NCBI RefSeq assembly: GCF_022179185.1
Contig: NZ_BPQJ01000008.1
Location: 1 to 64,000, forward strand
DNA: 64,000 nt
DNA from: Methylobacterium frigidaeris
GTDB taxonomy: Bacteria > Pseudomonadota > Alphaproteobacteria > Rhizobiales > Beijerinckiaceae
Direction: 5' to 3'
Positions 1 to 8,537 of this stretch are shown here, piece by piece. The notes below the pieces were generated by a model that saw only the letters and a program-made list of their open reading frames with translations, searched no databases and had not been told where the DNA came from. Position numbers and translations under genes: made by a program. Position 1 is the first letter of the stretch. Every line of letters begins with the position of its first letter.

Positions 1-51
1 GCATCGGCTCCTCGCCGGCCTCACGCCGCGACCGAGCGCACCCCTGAGTAA

Positions 52-267
52 TTACCCGAGTTCTTTAGGAAGGTCTTTGGTTATGATGTCGCCCCGGCCG
101 ATTCGAAAGAAGAAATCATCAGTGCCAATATCGCCGATGAGACCTGGGGTATCAGGAACAATGTCCCGATCGAAGAGATCAATATGCAGAAGAAGCTAAA
201 CGCACACCGCCTATTTGGATTATCAGCGGGATCTGTGCAGGGCATTACATATAAAAGCCCATTCTAG
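52..267 (+). pseudogene. 3' remnant of an unrecognised gene
   Basis: An open frame of 71 codons ends in TAG at 265-267 but begins directly after an in-frame TAA at 49-51 and has no start codon near its 5' end. It reads LPEFFRKVFGYDVA at the N-terminal side and GITYKSPF at the end. The stretch is visibly poorer in G+C than the rest of the window. The 51 bases before it are G+C-rich and open in the same frame, so the TAA may end one gene fragment and abut another. I do not recognise the family; a decayed transferred gene is an inference. Confidence 0.35.
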
Positions 268-734
268 AATGAAACAGGCAGTCGTTATTGTTGATCGTTG
301 AAACGAGCCGCACCAACTCACAGGTGGTGCGGCCCAAGCGTTTTGGCGCTTTACGCCTTGTCATACGGCCCCGTTTATCAGTTCAGCTTGAGCTTTGGCT
401 TGGCAGTTTCAGGGGCCAGCGGAAGCTTGCATTTGAGCGGATGAGGTCGGTCTGATTGCTCTCGGTTGCGCAGTGCTGCTCGACCACGTGTTCAAGTGCC
501 AGCGCCGTGTACCGTGAGCAGTCAGTGCTTCGTTCGCTCAGGCCGCTGCTCTATGACGGATCTTTATCGACGAACCAGCGACCGCTTTTGCGAACTCTGC
601 TTCGGCCGGGCGTCGGCAGCTCCCTCGCTTGACGGCACGTTCGCTCGACTCGGCAATTCGCGTCTGGCTCACAGATTCGCCGGTTCAATCACGCGGAGTC
701 CATACAAAAATGGGTGGTTTCGATTCCCGGGCTC
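268..734. other. Intergenic region without a supported gene
   Basis: This 467-base gap separates the remnant from ycaQ. It holds the hairpin at 307-333 and a weaker one at 336-351. A 98-codon open frame at 466-762 has no family resemblance and overlaps the 3' end of ycaQ, so I do not call it. No tRNA fold could be completed here, although GGTTTCGATTCCCG near 716 resembles a T-arm. Confidence 0.5.
307..333 (+). terminator. Hairpin downstream of the gene remnant
   Basis: A perfect 9-bp inverted repeat (GCCGCACCA and TGGTGCGGC) has a 9-base loop. A second short stem (AAGCG/CGCTT) follows at 336-351. It sits 40 bases after the TAG of the remnant, as an intrinsic terminator would, but it has no clear U-tract. 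Confidence 0.4.
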
Positions 735-1907
735 TCAGGGGCTCGTGAGGCGACAACACTGACTAACTTCACCCAACCCCAACCACCCCGCCAAAATACC
801 CAACTCCACACCCAACGCCTCCCGCGCGCCCTCCGGCACCCCCGGCTCCCAATGCACCGCATGCACCATGAGCCGCGCCGCCGCCCGATACGCCTTCAGA
901 TCCACCCGCCCTACCAGCTCCTCCCCGAACAAGAACGGCAGCACGTAGTACCCGTACTGCCGCTGCGTCGCCGGGGTGTAGATCTCGATGCGGTAGTGGA
1001 AGCCGAACAGTCGCTCGGTGCGGGCGCGCTTCCAGATCAGGGGGTCGAAGGGGGCGAGGAGCGCCCGGGCGTTGATGCGGCGGGGAGCCTTGGCGTCGCG
1101 GTGGAGGTAGGCGGGGGGCCAGCCGGGCACGTCCGCCGGGAGCAGGGTGCCCTCCTCCACCAGCCGGGCGATGGCCGTGGCTGCGTCGGCCGCGTCGAGG
1201 CGGAAATAGTCGCGCAGTTCCGCGGCCGTGGCGATCCCGAGGGCCCGGGCGGAGAGGGCGACGAGCTGGGCTTGCGCCTCCGCCTCCGGCACGTCGGGGA
1301 GGGAGAGGATGTCCGGCGGGATCACCCGCTCGGGGAGGTCGTAGACTCGCTCGAAGCTGCGCCGCCGGGTCGCGGTGGTGACGTGGCCGGCGTAGAACAG
1401 CCATTCGAGCATGCGCTTGGGCTCGCTCCACTCCCACCAGCCGGCCCGGCCGGTCTCGATGTCGGAGGCCGAGAGCGGGCCCTCGTCGCGCAGGCGCGCG
1501 AGCAAGGCCATCGCCTCCGCCCGGCGCTCGCCGGCGAAGACCCGCATGCCGGTATAGCCGGCCTGGCCCCGGTCGGCCCGTTCCATGCGCCAGCGCAGCA
1601 GCGGGTGAAGCGCCAGCGGCAGGAGCGAGCATTCGTGCGCCCAGTACTCGAACAGCCGCCGGTCGCGCTTCGGGCCCCAGGCCCGGCGGTCGAGGAGGGT
1701 CGTGTCGTAGGCGCCGAGACGCGAGAAGGCCGGCAGGTAGTGCGCCCGCACCAGGACGTTGACGCTGTCGATCTGGTGCAGGCCGAGCCGGTCGATCGTG
1801 GCAGCGAGGTGGCGGTGCCCCGCCGCCGCCGGCCGTGCGGCATGGAAGCCTTGCGCCGCCAGGGCGACCCGGCGGGCTTCGAGAGGCGTCAGCCGCACGA
1901 TCCCCAC
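735..1907 (-). CDS. ycaQ: YcaQ/AlkX-family DNA glycosylase
   Basis: This 390-residue protein belongs to the winged-helix AlkZ/YcaQ glycosylase family (HTH_42), whose members unhook alkylated bases and interstrand crosslinks. The catalytic element is visible as Q45-I46-D47 in LHQIDSVNV; the Q-x-D form is typical of YcaQ, whereas AlkZ has Q-x-Q. Basic and aromatic segments such as AHYLPAFSRL and WEWSEPKRMLEWLF fit the family, and the length is near the roughly 410 residues of the E. coli protein. The start is GTG at 1907, four bases after the ilvD stop, so the two genes are probably cotranscribed. The family call is firm; the substrate is inferred. Confidence 0.85.
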   Translation of the reverse strand: MGIVRLTPLEARRVALAAQGFHAARPAAAGHRHLAATIDRLGLHQIDSVNVLVRAHYLPAFSRLGAYDTTLLDRRAWGPKRDRRLFEYWAHECSLLPLALHPLLRWRMERADRGQAGYTGMRVFAGERRAEAMALLARLRDEGPLSASDIETGRAGWWEWSEPKRMLEWLFYAGHVTTATRRRSFERVYDLPERVIPPDILSLPDVPEAEAQAQLVALSARALGIATAAELRDYFRLDAADAATAIARLVEEGTLLPADVPGWPPAYLHRDAKAPRRINARALLAPFDPLIWKRARTERLFGFHYRIEIYTPATQRQYGYYVLPFLFGEELVGRVDLKAYRAAARLMVHAVHWEPGVPEGAREALGVELGILAGWLGLGEVSQCCRLTSP

Positions 1908-1911
1908 GGGG

Positions 1912-3741
1912 TCAGATCTTCCGCACGGCCCCGTGGGCGGCGCTGGTGGTCATGCTGGCGAAGGCCCGGAGCGCCGCGCTCACCTTGCGCTTCCTCGGGG
2001 CGGCGGGCTGCCAGCCCTTGGCACTTTGCGCGGCGCGCCGGCGCTCGATCTCGGCGGGATCGACCGCGAGGTGGATGCGCCGGTTCGGGATGTCGATCTC
2101 GATCCGGTCGCCGGGCTCGACGAGGCCGATCAGGCCGCCCTCGGCGGCTTCCGGCGAGACGTGGCCGATCGAGAGTCCCGAGGAGCCGCCCGAGAAGCGC
2201 CCGTCGGTGACGAGGGCGCAGGCCTTCCCCAGGCCCTTCGACTTCAGGTAGCTCGTCGGGTAGAGCATCTCCTGCATGCCGGGGCCGCCGCGGGGGCCCT
2301 CGTAGCGGATCAGCACCACCTCGCCGGCCTGGACCTTGCCGCCCAGGATGCCGTCCACCGCCGCGTCCTGGCTCTCGAAGACGTGGGCCGGGCCGGAGAA
2401 GGTCAGGATGCTGGCATCGACGCCGGCGGTCTTCACGATGCAGCCGTCCTCCGCGAGGTTGCCGTAGAGCACCGCGAGGCCGCCATCCTGCGAGTAGGCG
2501 TGGGCGGCATCGCGCACCACGCCGCCCTCGCGGTCGAGGTCGAGTTCGTCGAAGCGCGAGGCCTGGCTGAAGGCGACCTGGGTCGGCACGCCGCCGGGCG
2601 CCGCGCGGTAGAACTCGCGCACGCTCTCGCTGGTGGTGCGGGCCACGTCCCAGCGCGCCAGCGCGTCCTTCAGCGTGCCGGCGGCGACGTTGCCGACGCT
2701 CGTGTCGATGAGGCCGGCCCGGTCGAGCTCGCCGAGGATCGCCATGATGCCGCCGGCGCGGTGCACGTCCTCCATGTGGACGTTGGCGACGGCCGGCGCG
2801 ACCTTGCACAGGACCGGCACCCGGCGCGACAGCCGGTCGATATCGGCCATGGTGAAAGGCACCTCGCCCTCGTAGGCGGCGGCGAGCAGGTGCAGCACGG
2901 TGTTGGTCGAGCCGCCCATGGCGATGTCGAGGGTCATGGCGTTCTCGAACGCCGTCATCGAGGCGATCGCGCGCGGCAGCACGGAAAAATCGTCCTGCTC
3001 GTAGTGGCGCCGGGCGAGGTCGACGATCAGGTGGCCGGCCTCGACGAAGAGGCGCTTGCGGTCGGCGTGGGTCGCCAGCACCGAGCCGTTGCCGGGGAGC
3101 GACAGGCCGAGCGCCTCGGTGAGGCAGTTCATCGAATTCGCCGTGAACATGCCCGAGCAAGAGCCGCAGGTCGGGCAGGCCGAGCGCTCGATCACCTGCA
3201 CGTCCTCGTCGGTGACGCGGTCGTCGGCGGCGGCGATCATCGCGTCGACGAGGTCGACCTTCTTGATCCCGGTCGAGAGATGGACCTTGCCGGCCTCCAT
3301 CGGCCCGCCGGAGACGAAGACCACCGGGATGTTGAGGCGGAGCGCCGCCATCAGCATGCCGGGGGTGATCTTGTCGCAGTTCGAGATGCACACCATGGCG
3401 TCGGCGCAATGCGCGTTGACCATGTACTCGACCGAATCGGCGATCAGGTCGCGGGACGGCAGCGAGTAGAGCATGCCGTCATGGCCCATCGCGATGCCGT
3501 CATCGACCGCGATGGTGTTGAACTCCTTGGCGACGCCGCCCGCCGCCTCGATCTCCCGCGCGACGAGCTGGCCCAGGTCCTTCAGGTGGACGTGGCCGGG
3601 CACGAACTGCGTAAACGAGTTCACCACCGCGATGATCGGCTTGCCGAAATCGGCGTCCTTCATGCCGGTGGCGCGCCACAGGCCGCGGGCGCCGGCCATG
3701 TTGCGGCCGTGGGTGGTGGTGCGGGAGCGATAGGCGGGCAT
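1912..3741 (-). CDS. ilvD: Dihydroxy-acid dehydratase
   Basis: The 609-residue enzyme catalyses the third common step of valine, leucine and isoleucine synthesis, dehydrating 2,3-dihydroxy-3-methylbutanoate and its homologue. The sequence shows [13 protein letters not shown], cluster-cysteine motifs around C122 ([10 protein letters not shown]) and C195 ([11 protein letters not shown]), [11 protein letters not shown], and the C-terminal DGRFSGG. The lack of a Cys in the NSFTQF segment resembles the oxygen-labile E. coli enzyme rather than the [2Fe-2S] plant type. I chose ATG 3741 ([10 protein letters not shown]), which matches the family N-terminus and follows a GAAGAG element; an upstream in-frame extension to 3798 is unlikely. 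It is followed closely by ycaQ. Confidence 0.97.
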   Translation of the reverse strand: MPAYRSRTTTHGRNMAGARGLWRATGMKDADFGKPIIAVVNSFTQFVPGHVHLKDLGQLVAREIEAAGGVAKEFNTIAVDDGIAMGHDGMLYSLPSRDLIADSVEYMVNAHCADAMVCISNCDKITPGMLMAALRLNIPVVFVSGGPMEAGKVHLSTGIKKVDLVDAMIAAADDRVTDEDVQVIERSACPTCGSCSGMFTANSMNCLTEALGLSLPGNGSVLATHADRKRLFVEAGHLIVDLARRHYEQDDFSVLPRAIASMTAFENAMTLDIAMGGSTNTVLHLLAAAYEGEVPFTMADIDRLSRRVPVLCKVAPAVANVHMEDVHRAGGIMAILGELDRAGLIDTSVGNVAAGTLKDALARWDVARTTSESVREFYRAAPGGVPTQVAFSQASRFDELDLDREGGVVRDAAHAYSQDGGLAVLYGNLAEDGCIVKTAGVDASILTFSGPAHVFESQDAAVDGILGGKVQAGEVVLIRYEGPRGGPGMQEMLYPTSYLKSKGLGKACALVTDGRFSGGSSGLSIGHVSPEAAEGGLIGLVEPGDRIEIDIPNRRIHLAVDPAEIERRRAAQSAKGWQPAAPRKRKVSAALRAFASMTTSAAHGAVRKI

Positions 3742-3846
3742 TGGAACTCTTCGAAAGGCTGCCACGGCGTCATGCCGCCGCGACCCCGCCCACCGCAAGT
3801 CCCTGGATGCAGGACTGGCCCGCGCAGGACCGATCCGGGGCGGCCG

Positions 3847-4122
3847 CTACTTCGAGCAGCCGATGCAGATGCCCTTCATGATCTGGTCCTCGCGCTTCTC
3901 CTCCTGGCGGTTGCGCGGGGTGACGGTGCCGGTCTCGTCGGGCCCGAGGGTGCCGGGCTTCGGCACCGTCTGCCCGACGGCGCTGGTGTTGGGCGCCCGG
4001 ATCGTCGAGGCCGGGCCGCCGCCGGTGCCGGTCTCGCTCACCGCGTTCTGCTGCGCGAGGGCGGGGAGGGGGGCGAGGAGCCCGAGGGCAAGGAGCGGGG
4101 TGAGGAGGGGGCGGGCCGGCAT
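3847..4122 (-). CDS. Small secreted protein with C-terminal CIGCSK
   Basis: This 91-residue protein starts with a clear signal peptide (MPARPLLTPLLALGLLAPLPALA, cleavage expected after ALA). The mature part is low in complexity, rich in Gly, Thr and Pro, then charged (NRQEEKREDQ), and ends in a CxxC-like KGICIGCSK tail. The tail could bind metal or form a disulfide, but no function is known to me. It lies between ilvD and the amidohydrolase on the same strand. Confidence 0.7.
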   Translation of the reverse strand: MPARPLLTPLLALGLLAPLPALAQQNAVSETGTGGGPASTIRAPNTSAVGQTVPKPGTLGPDETGTVTPRNRQEEKREDQIMKGICIGCSK

Positions 4123-4204
4123 GGGAAGATCGTCCTTCGTGAAGCGGTGAAGCTCTGCTTCCGAATCGACGCGGCGCGGCCGGCGAAGTTCCCTCCCGCC
4201 CCGC

Positions 4205-5602
4205 TCACGCTTCGCCCAGGGTGATCGGCCGGCGGCCGGAGCGGGCCCACAGCCCCTCGGAGACCTTCTGGGCCTCGCGCACGATCGCCGGCCCGTCCGC
4301 GGTCGCCAGCACGCCGTCCTCGATCACCACCCGCCCGTCGACGATCACCGTGCCGACATCCATGCCGGTGGCGCCGTAGACGAGCAGGCCGTGCCCGTCG
4401 ATCAGCGGCGCCATGCTCGGCGCGTCGGTGTTCATGACCAGGATGTCGGCCCGCCGCCCGACCGTCAGCGCCCCGACCTCCGCCCCGAGGCCGAGGCGGC
4501 GCGCGCCGTTCCCGGTCGCCCAGGCCAAAGCCGTGCGGGCGTCGAGCACCGGCGCCCCGCGGCGGATCCGCTGCATCGCCACGCCCCAGCGCATCGCCTC
4601 GAACAGGTCGCCCGAGAAGGTGTCGGTGCACAGGGTGATCTCGACCCCGGCCTCGGCGAGGTCGAGAGCCGGGGCGATGCGCCCGGTCTTGGCGTTGCCG
4701 AGCGGGGTGTAGGCCATGGCGGCCCCGGCCCGCCCGAGCCGGGCGACGTCCTCGGCCTCGATATGGATGCAGTGGGCGGCGAGCAGGGCGGGGGTGAGGA
4801 GGCCCGCCGCCTCCATCGCCTGCGGCGGCGTCAGCCCGGAGCGCGCCCGCACCTGCTCGACCTCGACCGGGCTCTGGCACAGATGGGTGTGGATGTTGCC
4901 GCCATGGCCGGCGGCGAGGCCCGCCACCTCCGCCAGGCAGGCGTCCGAGCAGGTGTCCGGCGCGTGGGGCGCCCAGTCGCAGCGGATGCGGCCCTGGTCG
5001 TGCCCGTCCCAGGCGGCGATCAGGTCGGCGTTCTCCTGGATGGCCTCGCGGGCGAGGGTCGGGTCGTAGACGTAGCGGCGCTGCGTCAGGGCCTCCGGGT
5101 CGGCATCGTGCACCCGGCCCGCCACGATCGCCCGGCTGCCGAGCTCGGCATGGGCACGGGCGAGGGCCTGCGGGTAGCGGTAGAAATCGACGATCGTGGT
5201 GCAGCCGTGGCGCAGCATCTCGTAGACGCCGAGCCGCGCCAGGGCCTCCGCCTCGCCCTCGGTCAGGCGGTGACCCTGCGGGATGCCGGCGGTGAACATC
5301 GGCGCGAAGCCGAGATCCTCGATCATCCCGCGGGTGATCATCAGCGGCGTGTGGTTGTGGCTGTTGACGAGACCCGGCATCAGCAGGCGCCCGCCGCAAT
5401 CGAGCGTCCGCGCCGCCCGGAACCGCGCCGCGAGGGCGGCCCGGGGTCCGATCGCGGCGATCCGCCGGTCGCGCACCGCGACCGCGCCGTCGGCGAGGGT
5501 GGTGTCCGCCTCGTCCAGCGTCAGGATCGTGCCGCCGAGGAGGAGGAGGTCGCAGGCCTCCGGCTCTCCCGCCCGGCTCGTGTCGTCCGCCGATACCTGC
5601 AT
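4205..5602 (-). CDS. Amidohydrolase of the ATZ/TRZ (deaminase-like) family
   Basis: The 465-residue protein is a cytosolic metal-dependent hydrolase of the cytosine deaminase/chlorohydrolase class. Visible metal ligands are H82 and H84 (SHNHTP), H240 (NIHTHLCQ), H277 (AHCIH) and D327 (CTDTFSGD). The N-terminal beta domain (LLLGGTILTLD) and the C-terminal VGRRADILVMN are standard. The substrate cannot be read from sequence; purine, pterin or triazine deamination and amide hydrolysis are all possible. The gene is transcribed divergently from the ABC transporter at 5683. Confidence 0.88.
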   Translation of the reverse strand: MQVSADDTSRAGEPEACDLLLLGGTILTLDEADTTLADGAVAVRDRRIAAIGPRAALAARFRAARTLDCGGRLLMPGLVNSHNHTPLMITRGMIEDLGFAPMFTAGIPQGHRLTEGEAEALARLGVYEMLRHGCTTIVDFYRYPQALARAHAELGSRAIVAGRVHDADPEALTQRRYVYDPTLAREAIQENADLIAAWDGHDQGRIRCDWAPHAPDTCSDACLAEVAGLAAGHGGNIHTHLCQSPVEVEQVRARSGLTPPQAMEAAGLLTPALLAAHCIHIEAEDVARLGRAGAAMAYTPLGNAKTGRIAPALDLAEAGVEITLCTDTFSGDLFEAMRWGVAMQRIRRGAPVLDARTALAWATGNGARRLGLGAEVGALTVGRRADILVMNTDAPSMAPLIDGHGLLVYGATGMDVGTVIVDGRVVIEDGVLATADGPAIVREAQKVSEGLWARSGRRPITLGEA

Positions 5603-5682
5603 CCGCTCCTCCCTCGCGTCGCTCGCGGGAACGGGATTGCAAGAGCGGGGCCGGAAGGCCTCCGCCGAGCTATATCGCCCGG

Positions 5683-7548
5683 ATGAAGGACACCTCGCAG
5701 GCCCCCGCCGAGGGCCGCCTCGCCTCGATCCGCCGCGCCGCCGCCGCCCGGCTCGGGCCGCTGCGCCATCTCCCCGCCCTGTTCCGCCTCGCCCTCGCGA
5801 CCGATCCGCGGCTCACCCTCGCCAGCCTGACCCTGCGCCTCCTGCGCGCCGGGCTGCCGGCCCTGATGCTCTACGTCGCCAAGCTCGTGGTCGACGCCGT
5901 GGTGGCGGGGCGGAGCGGACCGCCGCCCGTGGCGGGATGGCTCGCCGATCCGCGGCTGCACCATGTCGGGCTCCTCGTCGCGGTCGAGCTCGGCCTTGCC
6001 ATCGTCTCGGACCTGCTCGGGCGGGCGACCTCCTACGTCGACGGGGTGCTGGCCGAGAAGGTCGGCAACGCCACGACCCTGCGGCTCATGGCCCACGCCG
6101 CCGCCCTCGACCTCGAGCAGTTCGAGGACAGCGCGGTGCAGGACCAGCTCGAGCGGGCCCGGCGCCAGGTCGCCTGGCGCTCGAACCTCGTCGGCCAGCT
6201 GCTCGGCCAGCTCCAGGACCTCGTCACGGCGATCACCCTGGCGGTCGCGGTCGGCACGATGCTGCCGGGGCTGGTGCTGCTCCTGGTGCTCGCCCTGATC
6301 CCCGCCTTCCTCAACGAGCTGCACTTCAACGCTCGTGGCTACCGCCTCGCCTGGCGACGCAGCCCGGACCGGCGCGAGACCGATTACCTGCGCTATCTCG
6401 GCGCCGACGCGCACAGCGCCAAGGAAGTGAAGCTGTTCGGCCTCGCCGGGCACCTCTCGGACCGGTTTCGCGACCTCTCCGACCGGCTGCTCGCCGAGAA
6501 CCGGGACCTCGCCCGGAACCGGGCGCTCGCCGGCGGCGCCTTCGCGAGCCTTGGCACGCTCGCCTACTACGCCGCCTATCTCGTCATCGCCGGGGAGGCG
6601 CTGGCCGGCACGCTCACCGTCGGCGACCTCACGTTCCTGGGCGGCGCTTTCCTGCGCCTGCGCGGCCTCGTCGAGGGGTTGCTGCTCGGCGCCTCGCAGC
6701 TGCTCGGCCAGGCGCAGTATCTCGACGACCTGTTCTCGTTCTTCACCATCGCGCCGACCATCCGCTCAGGCATGCGGCCGGTGCCGGAGCGCCTGCGCGA
6801 GGGCTTCGTGTTCGAGAATGTCGGCTACCGCTATCCGGGCGAGAGCCGATGGGCCGTGCGGAACCTGTCGCTCAGCATCCGGGCCGGCGAGGTGGTGGCG
6901 CTGGTCGGCGAGAACGGTGCCGGCAAGACCACGGTCGTCAAGCTCTTGGCCCGCCTCTACGCCCCGACGGAGGGGCGCATCCTGCTCGATGGCCGCGACC
7001 TCGCCGAGTACGACATCGCATCCCTGCGGGCCCGGATCGGCGTGATCTTCCAGGATTTCATGCGGTTCGACTTCACGGCCGGCGACAACATCGCGGTCGG
7101 GCGCATCGAGGCGCGCGAGGACCGGGACGGGATCGCGACGGCGGCGAAGCGCGCCCTGGCCGACGCGGTGATCGAGCGGCTGCCGGGCGCGTACGACCAG
7201 CGCCTCGGCCGACGCTTCGAGGACGGGGTCGAGCTGTCGGGCGGGGAATGGCAGAAGGTGGCGATCGCCCGGGCCTACCGGCGCGACGCGGCCGTGCTGG
7301 TCCTCGACGAGCCGACGGCAGCCCTCGATGCCGGGGCGGAGGCGGAAGTCTTCCGCCGCTTCGCCGATCTCGCGGCGGGATGCACCGCGCTCCTGATCTC
7401 GCACCGCTTCTCCACCGTGCGCCGGGCCGACCGGATCGTGGTGCTGGCCGGCGGGCAGGTGCTGGAGGAGGGGACGCACGCCGAGCTGGTGGCTTCGGCC
7501 GGGCGCTACGCCGAGCTGTTCGAGCTGCAGGCCGCCGGCTACCGGTGA
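5683..7548 (+). CDS. ABC exporter, fused permease and ATPase
   Basis: This 621-residue half-transporter has an N-terminal membrane domain (hydrophobic stretches at about 45-70, 95-115, 180-210 and 280-310) and a C-terminal nucleotide-binding domain. The ATPase has Walker A GENGAGKTT (409-417), the signature LSGGE starting at 518, Walker B VLVLDEPTAALD (about 538-549) and the H-loop SHR. It should act as a homodimer exporting a lipid, peptide or drug. The substrate is unknown and no accessory protein is adjacent. It ends at 7548, base-to-base with the stop of the convergent NepR-like gene. Confidence 0.92.
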   Translation: MKDTSQAPAEGRLASIRRAAAARLGPLRHLPALFRLALATDPRLTLASLTLRLLRAGLPALMLYVAKLVVDAVVAGRSGPPPVAGWLADPRLHHVGLLVAVELGLAIVSDLLGRATSYVDGVLAEKVGNATTLRLMAHAAALDLEQFEDSAVQDQLERARRQVAWRSNLVGQLLGQLQDLVTAITLAVAVGTMLPGLVLLLVLALIPAFLNELHFNARGYRLAWRRSPDRRETDYLRYLGADAHSAKEVKLFGLAGHLSDRFRDLSDRLLAENRDLARNRALAGGAFASLGTLAYYAAYLVIAGEALAGTLTVGDLTFLGGAFLRLRGLVEGLLLGASQLLGQAQYLDDLFSFFTIAPTIRSGMRPVPERLREGFVFENVGYRYPGESRWAVRNLSLSIRAGEVVALVGENGAGKTTVVKLLARLYAPTEGRILLDGRDLAEYDIASLRARIGVIFQDFMRFDFTAGDNIAVGRIEAREDRDGIATAAKRALADAVIERLPGAYDQRLGRRFEDGVELSGGEWQKVAIARAYRRDAAVLVLDEPTAALDAGAEAEVFRRFADLAAGCTALLISHRFSTVRRADRIVVLAGGQVLEEGTHAELVASAGRYAELFELQAAGYR

Positions 7549-7761
7549 TCAATGATCGGGGGGACCGCTCTCCCGCTCGGCCCGGTCACGGTCGAGCTGG
7601 TGGAGCAGCTCGGCGAGGCGGGGGTCGAGCCCCTCGTCGAGCACGGGTTCGTACAGGGCCTGAAGGTAGCGGCCGAGCCGCTCCCGGCTCGCCGCGTCGA
7701 GGGCCGGGCTGCCGCCCGACGGCTCGCGGGACTTAAACGTATCGGAATCGGATGCGATCAT
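7549..7761 (-). CDS. NepR-like anti-sigma factor
   Basis: The 70-residue protein carries the NepR core pattern LGRYLQALYEPVLDEGLDPRLAELLHQLD (residues about 34-62), with a disordered N-terminus. NepR proteins sequester the general stress sigma factor EcfG and are themselves captured by PhyR. I start at ATG 7761, which has TAGGA just upstream, rather than an in-frame site at 7872. No phyR or ecfG is adjacent, so this would be an orphan paralogue. A plausible EcfG promoter lies 300 bases away in front of the next gene. The quoted core is given only as a family match and the function is inferred. Confidence 0.72.
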   Translation of the reverse strand: MIASDSDTFKSREPSGGSPALDAASRERLGRYLQALYEPVLDEGLDPRLAELLHQLDRDRAERESGPPDH

Positions 7762-8118
7762 CGGTCCTACATCTGGCGGCGGGGCGCGTCCGGCAAGCCT
7801 CCAACCGTTGCGAGGATCGCGGAGTTCAACCGGTCTTGAGCACGGTGATCGTCCTGCCCGGGCGATCCGCACCAGCGTTAGGCCGTGGGCGAAGATCGGC
7901 GCCGCCCGGGCGCATTCCTCCCTTCAAGCGAGGTGGCCGGAGGTCCCGCACACCGTATCGACACAGTTCATCGGGGCGGCGACCCTCTCCCCGTCCGGCA
8001 GGAACCATCCGGCGAATCTTCGCGGGTGCCCGCCCCGACCGAAGCGGGACGGTTGGACGCAAGACGGAACTGCGCTTTTGCGGTACCGTTGGCGGGGGCA
8101 ACCGGAGAGACCAGATCG
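7762..8118. other. Divergent intergenic region, NepR-like gene to phospholipase-like gene
   Basis: This 357-base gap holds upstream sequence for both flanking genes. The only convincing signal is the EcfG-type promoter at 8066-8090. Open frames cross it in several phases but none has a family resemblance or a sensible start. Confidence 0.5.
8066..8090 (+). promoter_or_regulatory. Candidate EcfG (general stress response) promoter
   Basis: GGAAC at 8066-8070 is followed after exactly 16 bases by CGTT at 8087-8090. This matches the GGAAC-N16/17-CGTT consensus used by alphaproteobacterial EcfG sigma factors. It points at the ATG at 8119, leaving a leader of roughly 20 bases that includes the GGAGAG ribosome-binding site. 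Confidence 0.6.
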
Positions 8119-8529
8119 ATGCGCTTCGCCGTTCCGCTCATCCTCGCCTGCGGCCTCGCCGCGCCCGCCCTCGCGCAGTCCGGCCGTCCCCCGGCGCTCC
8201 TGATCCACGGCAATTACTGCGGCCCGGGCAACAACGCGCCCCTGCCGCCGATCGACGCCCTCGACGCCGCATGCGCCCGGCACGACGCCTGCACGCCCCG
8301 CGGCGGCCTGCCCTCCCCGGCCTGCAACGCCCGCCTGCAGCGCGAGGCCGAGCTGATTTCCCGCGATCCGCACCAGCCCCAGGACCTGCGCGATGCGGCG
8401 GGCTTCGTCGCCTTCGCGGCCGGCGTGCTCCCGTCGCGGCCGCAGGTGGCGGCGGCCCCGACCGTCGTGGTGCCCTCCATCGGGCACGCCGTCCCGGCCC
8501 CGCCGGTCGACGAGGACGAGGACGAGTAG
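8119..8529 (+). CDS. Secreted phospholipase A2-like protein
   Basis: This 136-residue protein has a signal peptide (MRFAVPLILACGLAAPALA) and a short PLA2-type core. The calcium-loop-like YCGPGN (33-38) is followed by ACARHDACT, which carries the family His-Asp pair (H55, D56) between cysteines. The C-terminus is Pro-rich and ends in an acidic DEDEDE tail, which is unusual. ATG 8119 is preceded by GGAGAG. The presumed activity is hydrolysis of the sn-2 ester of phospholipids in the periplasm or outside the cell; it may instead be a non-catalytic PLA2 fold. The upstream promoter suggests general-stress control. Confidence 0.68.
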   Translation: MRFAVPLILACGLAAPALAQSGRPPALLIHGNYCGPGNNAPLPPIDALDAACARHDACTPRGGLPSPACNARLQREAELISRDPHQPQDLRDAAGFVAFAAGVLPSRPQVAAAPTVVVPSIGHAVPAPPVDEDEDE

Positions 8530-8537
8530 CGGCGGCG

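Noticed and set aside
466..762. 98-codon frame with a tRNA-like GGTTTCGATTCCCG near its end
   Set aside because: No cloverleaf could be closed around the T-arm-like bases and the protein has no family resemblance. It also overlaps ycaQ.
1759..4224. 821-codon open frame on the plus strand opposite ilvD
   Set aside because: It is antisense to ilvD, whose motifs are unmistakable. Long antisense frames are expected at this G+C content.
4038..5642. 534-codon frame in another phase over the amidohydrolase
   Set aside because: The translation is Arg/Gly/Pro-rich with no domain, while the alternative phase is a complete amidohydrolase.
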